DNA from: Opimibacter sp041746735
GTDB taxonomy: Bacteria; Bacteroidota; Bacteroidia; Chitinophagales; Saprospiraceae
Length of the DNA: 64,000 bases
Assembly: GCA_041746735.1 (NCBI GenBank)
Contig: JBGTGP010000028.1
Coordinates: 1 to 64,000, forward strand
Direction: 5' to 3'
In this document: positions 38,101-45,578 of the stretch, piece by piece
How the letters are laid out: the number at the start of each line of letters is the position of its first letter
Position numbering within the stretch: the stretch's first letter is position 1
The notes under the pieces: model-generated
Seen by the model: only the letters and a program-made list of their open reading frames with translations
Told to the model about the DNA's origin: nothing
Database searches by the model: none
Made by a program: the position numbers and the translations under genes

Positions 38101-38329
38101 GCGCTCCGTTAAGTGCTATTTCGACGGGAAGCACTACCTGTGTTTCGATTTCTTCCGGCGCCATACCATTGGCTTCCAGAAAGATGGTCACCCGCGGGCG
38201 GTTGAGATCGGGCAACACATCTACCGGTAAGTTTAGGAGGGCAAATATGCCATAGACCAGTAGTAAAGCAGCTACCGCTACAACAAGAAGCCGGTTTTGA
38301 AGTGAAAAACGAATCAGCTGATCTAACAT
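35147..38329 (-). CDS. HME-type RND metal efflux pump (CusA/CzcA family)
   Basis: A 1060-residue inner-membrane proton antiporter with the twofold-repeated RND layout: 12 membrane segments and two large periplasmic loops. The start LIRFSLQNRLLVV and the segment LNLPVDVLPDLNRPRVTI are typical of heavy-metal exporters. The TM4 motif GELVDDAIVDVEN carries the proton-relay Asp residues but differs from the GAMVDAAIVMIEN form of the copper/silver pump CusA, so the metal cannot be fixed from this motif. It should pair with the adaptor at 39483 and the TolC at 41171. The gene order His-rich protein, TolC, adaptor, lipoprotein, pump suggests one operon, with 85 bp before this last gene. Confidence 0.93.
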   Translation of the reverse strand: MLDQLIRFSLQNRLLVVAVAALLLVYGIFALLNLPVDVLPDLNRPRVTIFLEANGMAPEEIETQVVLPVEIALNGAPGVEAVRSSSTIGIGMVFVEFDWSTDIYRARQLVSEKLQTVQLPNAIVPVMGPISSVMGQIMLVGISADSTSPADLRTLADFTIRRRLMSIKGVAQVIPIGGERLQYQVLVSSSRLKQFNLSIDELDKALQLTNQNSTGGFFNQYGSEVLIRNVGRAYTLEDLKNTVVANRDGLPVLLSQVAEVQYGGAVKRGDASINARPAVILTVEKQPAFNTVTLTRQVEKALEELKPSLPPDVQLNANIFQQKNFIESALTNVEHALRDGFILVVIVLLLFLLNFRTTFITLTAIPLSLVITAIIFKLFGLSINTLTLGGLAIAIGELVDDAIVDVENVFRRIRENQTSPQPLPLLQVVYNASREIRNSIVYATIIVVLVFIPLFYMQGIEGRIFAPLGVAYITSILASLLVSLTLTPALCSYLLGQKPRIPPADESNVKGAWGKGIRAFFSGSGAQKESPLVRWLKAKDTHILRWSLDRPRTIIGMAALLIVTSIGVLPFLGTEFLPPFNEGSFTINLSTPPGTSLEESNKIGTMAEELMLQVPEVEYVSRRTGRAELDEHVEPVSNSEIDVELISDPVRSRDEIVMDIRQKLGILKGVSVNVGQPISHRLDHLLSGVRAQVAIKLYGHDLTALRSYANEIAATILPIDGVVDIQVERQVMVPQLLIKVNREALQRYGLQAGKVAQDLEIFHNGKVVGQILDGDRTFDILLRATEEERTNIEAIRNTLIDAPDGSLIPLQQIAHIENTTSINTIAHENTQRKITVSCNVQDRDLGTTVKDIQRRIEEQVRLPQGFYIQYGGQFESQQSATKLILLLSIFSFAGIFLVLFSHFKSYQIVVQIMLNIPLALIGSVVAVILTGGVFSVATLVGFITLTGIASRNGIMMISHYLHLIEHEGESFDKKMIIRGSLERLVPVLMTALVAALALIPLTLDPQAPGKEILYPVATVILGGLISSTLLDMVVTPAVFYTFGEKAVRSYFARKKEKLLS

Positions 38330-38414
38330 AACGTAAGCGTCAAGTGATGGCTATACAAGTTTGAGTATCGACAGGTGCCTTCTATATTGCCCGGAATAAC
38401 GGAGTCCGATCCTA

Positions 38415-39413
38415 CTAATCGTGTTTGTGTTCAGTATGATTATTTGTTTCCGATGTCGACTTTACAGGAGGAGTCTTGCCCGGGTCGACCATCAGGTTAA
38501 AGTCAACCGTATGCAAAGTTTCACCCTCTAAAAACTGGAGCCAAACCCGGTACATACCGGATGAAGGGAATGTAGTATGGAAATGAAATTTTCCATTCTC
38601 CACCTCCGGATGCAGATGGACATACTCTTTTGTTTGCGTATGCACGGCCACCATGTGACCTTTGGCGCCCAGATATGAGGGGAGCTGTTGTACATCATAT
38701 GGTTTTTCGTTCTTCATCAGCACACCATCAAAATGCATTGCTTCATGAGATAAGAACATTCCGGTATCGGATTTTAAGGTTATCGCAAAAGATCCGGAAT
38801 TAGCCGTCATCTTTTTGGAGGTGTAGCTTACAGGGGTAGCGGGACGGCCACTCACCTGAATCGTTATTTTTTCCAACTGATGGACACTACCGCTGGGTTT
38901 ATAATCGGCATACAACAGAAAGGTCCCCCCGTGTGGAAATGTCGCTTTTACCATATAGCTGCCATCTGATTGATATTCCGGATGGATGTGATCAAACCAG
39001 GATAAGTCTTCACTGACCAGGATCAGATGTATTTTCTTTTCATGTACCACGTCAAGCGGTATGGGTACACCGGTCCTTGTTTTATCGACAGGGATAAGGG
39101 AAAGATTTGCCGGGATGCCGGCAGCAATATTCGTCGGCAGGCTGGTAAACTGCATGGAATAGTTATCCGGCTGTATACCGTCATCCATATGCTCCAGCGC
39201 CATACCGCATTTGCTGCAGCGATCGCCTTCTTTTCCCTTCACTTCGGGGTGCATCGGACAGGCAAAGCTATGCGTATGTCCGTGATTGTCCTGGTGCTCC
39301 ACCCCATCTGTTAATGCCGAATCCTGTCGCGGCCCAGGCTGACCACATGCCAGGAGAAATATCATCGCGTAAAGTGCGGGATATACAGAGGGTTGATCAT
39401 TGAATAGTTTCAT
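38415..39413 (-). CDS. Lipoprotein with heavy-metal-binding domain
   Basis: A 332-residue predicted lipoprotein with lipobox FLLAC (Cys23). After a His-rich stretch (EHQDNHGHTH) comes a heavy-metal-binding domain at about 51-75, CPMHPE ... CSKCGMALEHM, the same fold found at the start of CopA and CusB proteins. The remaining ~250 residues form two or more beta-sandwich-like repeats (WFDHIHPEY, VHLHPEVENGKFHFHTTFP) rich in His and Met. The protein probably binds the exported metal in the periplasm and hands it to the pump. A frame extends 23 codons upstream, but the signal peptide defines this start. It sits 69 bp after the adaptor gene. Confidence 0.8.
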   Translation of the reverse strand: MKLFNDQPSVYPALYAMIFLLACGQPGPRQDSALTDGVEHQDNHGHTHSFACPMHPEVKGKEGDRCSKCGMALEHMDDGIQPDNYSMQFTSLPTNIAAGIPANLSLIPVDKTRTGVPIPLDVVHEKKIHLILVSEDLSWFDHIHPEYQSDGSYMVKATFPHGGTFLLYADYKPSGSVHQLEKITIQVSGRPATPVSYTSKKMTANSGSFAITLKSDTGMFLSHEAMHFDGVLMKNEKPYDVQQLPSYLGAKGHMVAVHTQTKEYVHLHPEVENGKFHFHTTFPSSGMYRVWLQFLEGETLHTVDFNLMVDPGKTPPVKSTSETNNHTEHKHD

Positions 39414-39482
39414 AATAGATATTTTTAAAGGATGTGAATTGAACTGGATGAGATGGATATCAAATTGATTTTCTGTGAGCAT

Positions 39483-41174
39483 TTATGGGTTGAGATAAAT
39501 CATTTTCATCTGGTAGCTTCCGTGGGTAACAACACGCTGACCCTCTTCCAGGCCTTTGAGAATGGAAGTAAATGAGCCGTTATCATCCCCCGTTTGGACA
39601 TAGACGGGTGTATACGCTTCCGCCGCCTCTTTTACGAAAACAACAGGCTTTCCACTAATCTCGGTGATCGCACTGTTGGGCACAGAGATCTGACGGGATG
39701 TAGTCGTATCGAATACCCGGATATTGACAAACTCCCCAATCTTAAACTCTCCTTCCGGATTGTCGACCTCAAATAAGACCCGCTGGGATTGATTGGTGGA
39801 ATTGATTTCCTGTGCATAGGAAAGCAACCTGACCCGACCGGAGGTATGACAATCATTAGCGCATTCAATTGTAAATACAGCATCTTTTACAATCTTACTG
39901 GCATCCCGATCAAAGACCTGGGCTTCAACGTATAGCGTAGAAAGATTCGTAATGGTAAACAGGCTCTGGCCGGCATTCACGGTCGATCCCGAAGCAGTCG
40001 AAAAATTTCCAACCACACCCTGAATGGGTGATCTGAGGGTGATAGATTTTCCGGTATTGCTGTTGAAAAGCTTGAGATTTTGGTCCGCCTTTTGAAATCG
40101 GGCCTGCGCTTCATCCAAATCTTTTTTAGCTGCAATATCCTGGATGGTACGCAATCGCTGCATGTCTTTGGAGGCAGCATCATATTCGGCTTCAAGGTTG
40201 TTTCGTTCCGCGAGCATATTGATCCGCGTCCCGGCATCCATATTCTGTTCCACCACCGCCAATACCTGCCCGGCCTGAACACGCATACCCACTTGAACCC
40301 GGATAGAACCGATAATCCCGGACTGGGGTGTGGAGACTACCGTCTGACCATTACTGCTGGGAACAATGGTGCCAAACAATTTGGTGCTTTGCGCAAAATT
40401 TCCCCGTACCATCTGTTGGGTATTGATGTCAAAAAGAAACTGGGTTTCCTTCGGAATATGAAGGTGACCCGAAAAGGCCTGACCCGCACCTGTCGTGAAG
40501 TGATCCTCATCTCCATGCGCTATAGTGGACTGAAACGGAATCGAAAAACCAAGTATCATCAATATCACCGAGATGGAAGTCCGGCCTTTTGAGGTGTTTC
40601 TTCTGCTCATCAAGAACCCCAGCCCCCCACCGAGCAACAAGGCAAGGATAAGATATACCCATAGTCCGGATTGGAATATTCCCGAGTGATCGTGGTCCGT
40701 GTCATTCGCAGGATCAAGTTCTCTGCCAACTTCTATATTCTGGATCAGCAGAAGATCTGCTCCTAATGCACCATCCAGTTGTACAATGACAGCATAGGGA
40801 ATGGCTTTTGGAAATACAGCTTCCACTTCATACGTTCCGGCTCCATGCGGATGCAGGGTAAAGACAATACTGCTGTCTTCTTTGGCCGTGAGGGTGAAAC
40901 GGGCGTCATTGACCGGTTTGTTGGTGGCATATTCACTTACAAAAAGGGTCATCGTGGTTTTCACACCCGGCTGAATCGGCTCATAGCGCAATAACAATTC
41001 ATACTTTTCCGAAGAAACCTCAGTGGAAAAATAGTGGCTGGATTGGGACCGTTCAGCTGCAGACTTCGCATCGAGCGTATGATCATCATCCCCATGGGCC
41101 GGAGCGGATAGAGGAAGCAATACAAATAACAGCGACAGGTACCAGATGGCTGACCGGAGATATGTTTTCATCAT
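39483..41174 (-). CDS. RND periplasmic adaptor with an extra secreted N-terminal module
   Basis: A 563-residue protein in two parts. Part one has a signal peptide followed by AHGDDDH (26-32), a beta-sandwich domain (about 48-150), a His/Asp tail (DTDHDHSG) and a transmembrane helix (about 171-189). Part two begins with a second hydrophobic segment (about 201-219) followed by AHGDEDH (219-225). A CusB/CzcB-type adaptor follows, with barrel-sandwich (GIIGSIRVQVGMRVQAGQ), coiled-coil hairpin (NMLAERNNLEAEYDAASKD) and beta-barrel domains. The second hydrophobic segment and repeated AHGD(D/E)DH suggest fusion of two once-separate exported proteins. The start overlaps the TolC stop by 4 bp (ATGA), showing translational coupling. 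It links the pump to the outer-membrane channel. Confidence 0.87.
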   Translation of the reverse strand: MMKTYLRSAIWYLSLLFVLLPLSAPAHGDDDHTLDAKSAAERSQSSHYFSTEVSSEKYELLLRYEPIQPGVKTTMTLFVSEYATNKPVNDARFTLTAKEDSSIVFTLHPHGAGTYEVEAVFPKAIPYAVIVQLDGALGADLLLIQNIEVGRELDPANDTDHDHSGIFQSGLWVYLILALLLGGGLGFLMSRRNTSKGRTSISVILMILGFSIPFQSTIAHGDEDHFTTGAGQAFSGHLHIPKETQFLFDINTQQMVRGNFAQSTKLFGTIVPSSNGQTVVSTPQSGIIGSIRVQVGMRVQAGQVLAVVEQNMDAGTRINMLAERNNLEAEYDAASKDMQRLRTIQDIAAKKDLDEAQARFQKADQNLKLFNSNTGKSITLRSPIQGVVGNFSTASGSTVNAGQSLFTITNLSTLYVEAQVFDRDASKIVKDAVFTIECANDCHTSGRVRLLSYAQEINSTNQSQRVLFEVDNPEGEFKIGEFVNIRVFDTTTSRQISVPNSAITEISGKPVVFVKEAAEAYTPVYVQTGDDNGSFTSILKGLEEGQRVVTHGSYQMKMIYLNP

Positions 41175-42367
41175 TGTCCGTTTAAATATTGAATTTGAAT
41201 AATCGCCAGATTAAAAGCATAAACAGCGTCCAGATATTGTTCCTGTACGCGATAGGCCTCCGAAACCGTCATCAGATACCGGATATAATCATACGCTCCG
41301 GCAGTGAACATCCGTTGTGAAGCGTCTATCATTTCTGCTGCCCCGGGTAAACCCTTTTGCTCATAATCAGACAAGGTGTTGAAACTTTTTAAAGCATCAT
41401 TCCGTGCATCATTCCACTGAAAGGTCCATTCCTGAAGGACCGTATCAGATTCATCCTGACGAATTTCATAACGGGTTTTTGCAGCGCGTATATTCGCATT
41501 GTACTGCCAAAACCACAGCGGTACTGAAATACCAAAACGCATCCGCAATCCAAAAGGCGTGCTGGGCTCTGCCTGGTTGAAATACCCAATCATCAGGTCT
41601 GGCAAAGCTTTACTTTTTTCAAGCCGAACAGCGGCCATAGCCAAACTTTCATTCTGCCGACTATAGGCCAAAAGGGGTGACCGTTCCGGGCTGTCCGATC
41701 CTGAAGCAGGCCAACCCATAACAAAATCTATGGGGGCCTTACCAAAAGGAACAGGGATCAGCGTGTCGGTAAGTCCCGTATAGACTTGAATATTCTGCAA
41801 GGCATACACCATATCGGTTTGAGCCGCCATGCGGGCAATAGAGGTTTGCGTATATTGAAGTTCCACAAACGACTTCTCTACAAAATCAATTTGTCCTGCA
41901 TCATACTGCCGGAAGGCCGATTGGGCCATTTGTGCGATAAGGCTGTCACGTGCCTTAAGTTGCTGATATTTTGCAATGGCAAATTGCCAGTGGAGATACA
42001 ACTGTCTGATTCGGGCGTTTAAGGCCGCTTCGGAGATCAGATGTGATTTTTCGGACAATCGGGTTTGTTCCCGGGCCATTTGTTTTTGCCGTACATACAC
42101 TGTGGGAAATTCAAAAGATTGCTCCAGACCAAAAGTCATAAAATCCCCCGTAGGACTTTCCAGGACGAATTGAGGATCCGGAAGGTTCCACGCGGCTTTT
42201 TCTAAAAGACGGTCATGTTTCTGTTGCTTACCTGAAGCAGCAAGCTGGGGACTCTGCATTCTCGCGGCAGATATAGCCTCGTCCAGCGTAAGGATACGCT
42301 GTCCGGATACTGCATGGAAAAGTAGACTGATCAGGATGACCAAACCACCGCTTTTGCCAAAAATCAT
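41171..42367 (-). CDS. TolC-family outer-membrane efflux channel
   Basis: A 398-residue exported protein (signal about 1-23, ending VSGQ) with the periodic alpha-helical and beta segments of OEP/TolC family members. It has LTLDEAISAARMQSPQL at the N-terminus and long helices with EKSFVELQYTQTSIARMAAQTD and FAIAKYQQLKARDSLIAQM. It should form the outer-membrane exit duct for the RND pump. A reading frame extends 24 codons further upstream, but the signal peptide supports this start. It overlaps the adaptor gene by 4 bp, and the His-rich gene lies ~100 bp upstream. Confidence 0.9.
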   Translation of the reverse strand: MIFGKSGGLVILISLLFHAVSGQRILTLDEAISAARMQSPQLAASGKQQKHDRLLEKAAWNLPDPQFVLESPTGDFMTFGLEQSFEFPTVYVRQKQMAREQTRLSEKSHLISEAALNARIRQLYLHWQFAIAKYQQLKARDSLIAQMAQSAFRQYDAGQIDFVEKSFVELQYTQTSIARMAAQTDMVYALQNIQVYTGLTDTLIPVPFGKAPIDFVMGWPASGSDSPERSPLLAYSRQNESLAMAAVRLEKSKALPDLMIGYFNQAEPSTPFGLRMRFGISVPLWFWQYNANIRAAKTRYEIRQDESDTVLQEWTFQWNDARNDALKSFNTLSDYEQKGLPGAAEMIDASQRMFTAGAYDYIRYLMTVSEAYRVQEQYLDAVYAFNLAIIQIQYLNGQ

Positions 42368-42469
42368 AGTATATCTGATTTCGAAATAGAACTTATTACG
42401 TCCACTATGGAAGTGGAGTACTGCGTACTCCAACCTCAAGCCATCACTTACGTCTCAGTACGTAAAAGA

Positions 42470-42910
42470 TCAGGCGGGGATGGCAGTTGGAGGTCCTCTC
42501 AGGGAATGAGAAGACCAAAGAGGCTCTGTCAGGTACACAACATGGTCTGGGGGTCGGAGCACAGCAAACTCTTCGTGGTCAACGAACCTCAAAAGGTAAG
42601 GGGCGTGAACCATGAAAGTCCAGCTGGTCAGTGACCCAAAATCCATCCAATTGAACTCCGGTTTGACCATCGCATGGCCAAACTCTGGCGAATGAACAAA
42701 ATGATGGGATGAAAAAGGATCCTGAGACTCCGTGGTCCCGGGATGATGCTCATCCGTGTCATGATGATGATGACATACCATTATCCCATGATGGTACCGG
42801 ACAGGACCTTCATGTTGAGGCGCATGATGATGATGCGGTATAACCGAGTGCAATACCAGCAAAACATAAGCTGGAAGCAACATAGCGATCATTAAAAAAC
42901 GGTTTTGCAT
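42470..42910 (-). CDS. His-rich secreted or membrane protein, first gene of the metal-efflux cassette
   Basis: A 146-residue protein with a signal/anchor segment (about 4-24) directly followed by IPHHHHAPQH and then clusters HHG, CHHHHDTDEHHPG and SSHHFVH. Such His runs usually bind Zn, Ni, Cu or Co. No known domain is seen. Its position at the head of the TolC-adaptor-lipoprotein-pump run suggests a periplasmic metal sensor, buffer or chaperone; this is inference. An in-frame ATG at 42940 would add ten residues. A TAATTTTG promoter box lies upstream at 43041-43048. A 102-bp gap separates it from the TolC gene. Confidence 0.75.
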   Translation of the reverse strand: MQNRFLMIAMLLPAYVLLVLHSVIPHHHHAPQHEGPVRYHHGIMVCHHHHDTDEHHPGTTESQDPFSSHHFVHSPEFGHAMVKPEFNWMDFGSLTSWTFMVHAPYLLRFVDHEEFAVLRPPDHVVYLTEPLWSSHSLRGPPTAIPA

Positions 42911-43286
42911 CTTAAGTAAAGGTAAGGTATTATTGATCATCCTGAATAAGCAGCCATGAACGACCTGTCATCAGTGTCCGGACCATCCGAACGTAGGATG
43001 CTGACACAGCATGGAAAAGAGGTATATGTTTTTGATACTGCAAAATTACCGGACCTCCGGAACCCAGATGTTTCACTTTTTTGATATTTTATTATATGAT
43101 TTTGCAACTTATTCGGGCTAAACCAATAAAAAGAACGTGTCTCAAGCTTTTGGGATGTCAGGATTTTCCACCACGGTAGGCCCGGGTAGTGGGAAAAATG
43201 TATGAACCCGGGGCAGCAAATAGGATTGAGACGTATCTTTAGTATTGATTTACAGTGTTTTCTCCTTAATCTCAGTCAGAATCAAT
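42911..43286. other. Divergent intergenic region
   Basis: No gene is seen. It contains the leader and promoter box (43041-43048) for the metal cassette on the minus strand, and a near-match box TATCTTTA at 43234-43241 for the PKD gene on the plus strand. Any metal-responsive operator for the cassette would be expected here, but no clear dyad is visible. Confidence 0.5.
43041..43048 (-). promoter_or_regulatory. Putative -7 box (TAATTTTG) of the metal-efflux cassette
   Basis: A perfect TAnnTTTG match on the minus strand, about 130 nt before the ATG at 42910. The -33 position has no clear TTTG, which fits a regulated or weak promoter. Confidence 0.4.
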
Positions 43287-44138
43287 ATGAAAAAATCCAT
43301 ACTTTCACTCCTCCCCTTTTTCCTTTTGGTGTTTTCCTCCCAGACTATGCAGGGTCAATGTCATGCATCGTTTACCTGGGAGCAAATCCCCGGTTCGCTT
43401 CAGGTGCATTTCCACAGTACCTCCACCAGCGAGCACGATATCGTGTCCTATCACTGGAACTTTGGTGACGGCCACGAGGGTCACGGTTCAAACCCCTATC
43501 ATACCTATGCAGAGCCGGGTACGTATGTGGTGTGTCTGATCATTATGGACAATGCGGGTTGCGCCAGTGATGTGTGCCACGAAGTTCATGTGGGTGCCAC
43601 AGGCGGGTTTCAGTCAAATTTTTCAATTGATATAGATGATGAAGGCATTGTGAGTTTCATCAATGCATCGACCGGCACTAATGAACATACGGTGTGGTTT
43701 TGGGATTTTGGTGATGGAAGTTCCTCTAACGCGCAACATCCGCAACATGGATATAACGTAGCCGGGGAATATACCGTATGTCTGATCATTACCGACACGA
43801 TGGAGCAAAGAGCGGATACTTTTTGTCTGACCGCTGAGTTTCCGGAAGGAATGATCAGTACTGTTCATTCGATAGATGACGCATTTAAGTCTATATGGTA
43901 TACCAATCCGGTATCGGATGAGTTGGTCATTCATTATGAAATGAAACAAGGGGCCGTTAAATGGTTGGAGTTGTATACCCTACAGGGAAAACGAATAAAG
44001 TTGCAGCAACTCAGCCCGGATGGTTCCGGGTTAAGAACCGGAGCTTTTGATATGCATGATGTACCCGGGGGATTGTACATTCTGGTGCTGCGTCATGGAG
44101 CGGGTCTTGCGTCAGGTATAGTATCGGTGATTCGGTAG
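43287..44138 (+). CDS. Secreted PKD-domain protein with T9SS type A tail
   Basis: A 283-residue exported protein with a signal peptide (about 1-22, ending MQGQ) and two PKD domains (about 24-108 and 112-190). Each has the WNFGDG/WDFGDG core and HTYAEPGTYVVCLII-type strand. A C-terminal region (about 208-283; YTNPVSDELVI, VPGGLYILVL) resembles a T9SS type A sorting domain. PKD domains are extracellular Ig-like modules that mediate binding or spacing. The open frame starts 14 codons earlier, but the signal peptide starts at this ATG. Directly after the stop lies a tandem repeat (44142-44271). Confidence 0.82.
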   Translation: MKKSILSLLPFFLLVFSSQTMQGQCHASFTWEQIPGSLQVHFHSTSTSEHDIVSYHWNFGDGHEGHGSNPYHTYAEPGTYVVCLIIMDNAGCASDVCHEVHVGATGGFQSNFSIDIDDEGIVSFINASTGTNEHTVWFWDFGDGSSSNAQHPQHGYNVAGEYTVCLIITDTMEQRADTFCLTAEFPEGMISTVHSIDDAFKSIWYTNPVSDELVIHYEMKQGAVKWLELYTLQGKRIKLQQLSPDGSGLRTGAFDMHDVPGGLYILVLRHGAGLASGIVSVIR

Positions 44139-44141
44139 GGT

Positions 44142-44271
44142 GGTGAGTGGGGTGCTTCGACCCGCTTGACACATCCTCGTGCTACAGCTCAGCAACCGTG
44201 GTGAATGGTGAGTGGGGTGCTTCGACCTGCTTGACATATCCTCGTGCTACAGCTCAGCAACCGTGGTGAGT
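44142..44271 (+). repeat. 65-bp tandem duplication with dispersed repeat copies 2 and 3
   Basis: Two copies with period 65, differing at only a few positions. Each holds TGCTTCGAC and GTGCTACAGCTCAGCAACC (44153-44197 and 44218-44262), the same pair found inverted at 478-523. A partial third copy begins at 44272. Confidence 0.85.
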
Positions 44272-44634
44272 GGTGAGTGTGTTGGTATCTCCGCTGCGCT
44301 TCGACTGGCGTTTAAAAAAAGTATCACCTACTGTGGCATCTGTGCCATCCGGCAGCATCCAATCTGGCATCTGGCATCTGCTTTTCTGGCATCTAAATAA
44401 GGCATCTGATATCCACACGGAACAAAAGGTGACTGGGCGGAGTCGAAGGCACTGACTCCGCTCGTTTCGACTCCGTTCAACGAGCTTGGATTTTTCTCTG
44501 CGTTTAAGATTGAGCTGGTCTTCGGAATAGGAAAATCCTACTTGTGCGAAGTCCGCAACCCTTACTTATGCGAAGTTTGCAACTTCACTTACCCCCCCTA
44601 ATTCAACTGTGGGCTCGTGAACTAAAGGTTTTTG

Positions 44635-44642
44635 TATACTTG
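44635..44642 (+). promoter_or_regulatory. Putative -7 box (TATACTTG) 6 nt before the AstE-like gene
   Basis: One mismatch to TAnnTTTG, six bases before the ATG at 44649. It supports that ATG over upstream in-frame codons. Confidence 0.35.
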
Positions 44643-44648
44643 CGGCCC

Positions 44649-45575
44649 ATGGAAAGACGAATTATCGGCCGCCACGAGGGTATGGATCCCGGCCCTCTCC
44701 TGATCTGTATTGGCGGGATGCATGGCAATGAGCCAGCAGGTCTGCAGGCCATTGAAGAAGTATTCCGTCTGTTGCACATTGAGCACCTGCATAATCCGGG
44801 GTTTATTTTTCGCGGAGCCATAGTCGGATTACGGGGCAACCTGGAAGCTATACGGCAGCAAAAACGATTTATCCATCGGGACCTCAACCGGATGCTGCTG
44901 CAGGAGGAGATAGACCGGATAGGATCTCTTCCGGAGGAGAATCTGGTTGTAGAAGATAAAGAATGTCTGGAGTTGATCCGGCAGGTTGAAATGGAAAAAA
45001 TGCGTTACAACCCGTCGCTCACCCTGATTCTGGATTTGCACACAACGACGGCCGATGGTGGATTGTTTACCATTGCCGGAGATGACCCGATGAGCCGCAC
45101 ATTGGCCAAAGGACTTCATACCCCGGTCATATTGGGTTTTGAGGAAGAATTAAAGGGCACTACGCTTCATTATTTCAATCGACCAGCAGAGCATACACAT
45201 TGCATTGTGTTTGAGGCCGGCCAGCATCAGGATCCGGGTTCGGTACACCGGACTGCGGCAGCCATTGTCAATTGCATGCGGGCAGTAGGTGCGGTAGATT
45301 CCAAAGATGTGGATCACCGGCATGATGGATTATTGATCTTGCTTTCTGAAGGGCTTCCCAAAGTAACGCGATTAGTGTATCACTATCGACTACGACCGGA
45401 TGAAACCTTTACCATGCAGAATGGATTTAGAAACTTCCAGCCCGTCCAGCGTGGACAGATTCTCGCGCATAACGAATCAGGGCCGGTGACGGCACCAGTT
45501 GATGGACTGATCCTTATGCCCAAGTATCAACCTCAGGGGGATGATGGTTTTTTTATCGTGACACCGGTAGAGTAG
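44649..45575 (+). CDS. Succinylglutamate desuccinylase/aspartoacylase-family zinc hydrolase
   Basis: A 308-residue zinc carboxypeptidase-like hydrolase of the AstE/AspA group. GGMHGNEPAGL supplies the His and Glu zinc ligands. The third His is in DLHTTTADGG, and IVFEAGQHQD carries the likely catalytic Glu. The C-terminal beta domain (about 230-308; MQNGFRNFQPVQRGQILA) is typical of these enzymes. Family members remove acyl groups from N-acyl amino acids (succinylglutamate or N-acetylaspartate); the substrate here is not determined. The start was chosen because the upstream part of the frame is repeat DNA and a promoter-like box precedes this ATG. It is convergent with the metalloprotease gene, 3 bp apart. 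Confidence 0.82.
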   Translation: MERRIIGRHEGMDPGPLLICIGGMHGNEPAGLQAIEEVFRLLHIEHLHNPGFIFRGAIVGLRGNLEAIRQQKRFIHRDLNRMLLQEEIDRIGSLPEENLVVEDKECLELIRQVEMEKMRYNPSLTLILDLHTTTADGGLFTIAGDDPMSRTLAKGLHTPVILGFEEELKGTTLHYFNRPAEHTHCIVFEAGQHQDPGSVHRTAAAIVNCMRAVGAVDSKDVDHRHDGLLILLSEGLPKVTRLVYHYRLRPDETFTMQNGFRNFQPVQRGQILAHNESGPVTAPVDGLILMPKYQPQGDDGFFIVTPVE

Positions 45576-45578
45576 CCA

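Larger units (their letters stand above)
44139..44648. other. Repeat-rich intergenic region
   Basis: No gene is supported. It starts with two 65-bp tandem copies (44142-44206, 44207-44271) carrying the dispersed repeat. Several GGCATCTG units lie in 44334-44408. A hairpin of CGGAGTCGAA (44438-44447) and TTCGACTCCG (44466-44475) overlaps a second stem, CTCGTT and AACGAG (44461-44484). Two diverged ~24-bp copies (TTACTTATGCGAAGTTTGC type) lie in 44532-44585. A near-match promoter box for the AstE-like gene is at 44635-44642. Confidence 0.6.

Noticed and set aside
43202..43468. Alternative open frame at the start of the PKD gene
   Set aside because: It is in another frame and lacks the signal peptide and PKD motifs seen in the chosen frame.
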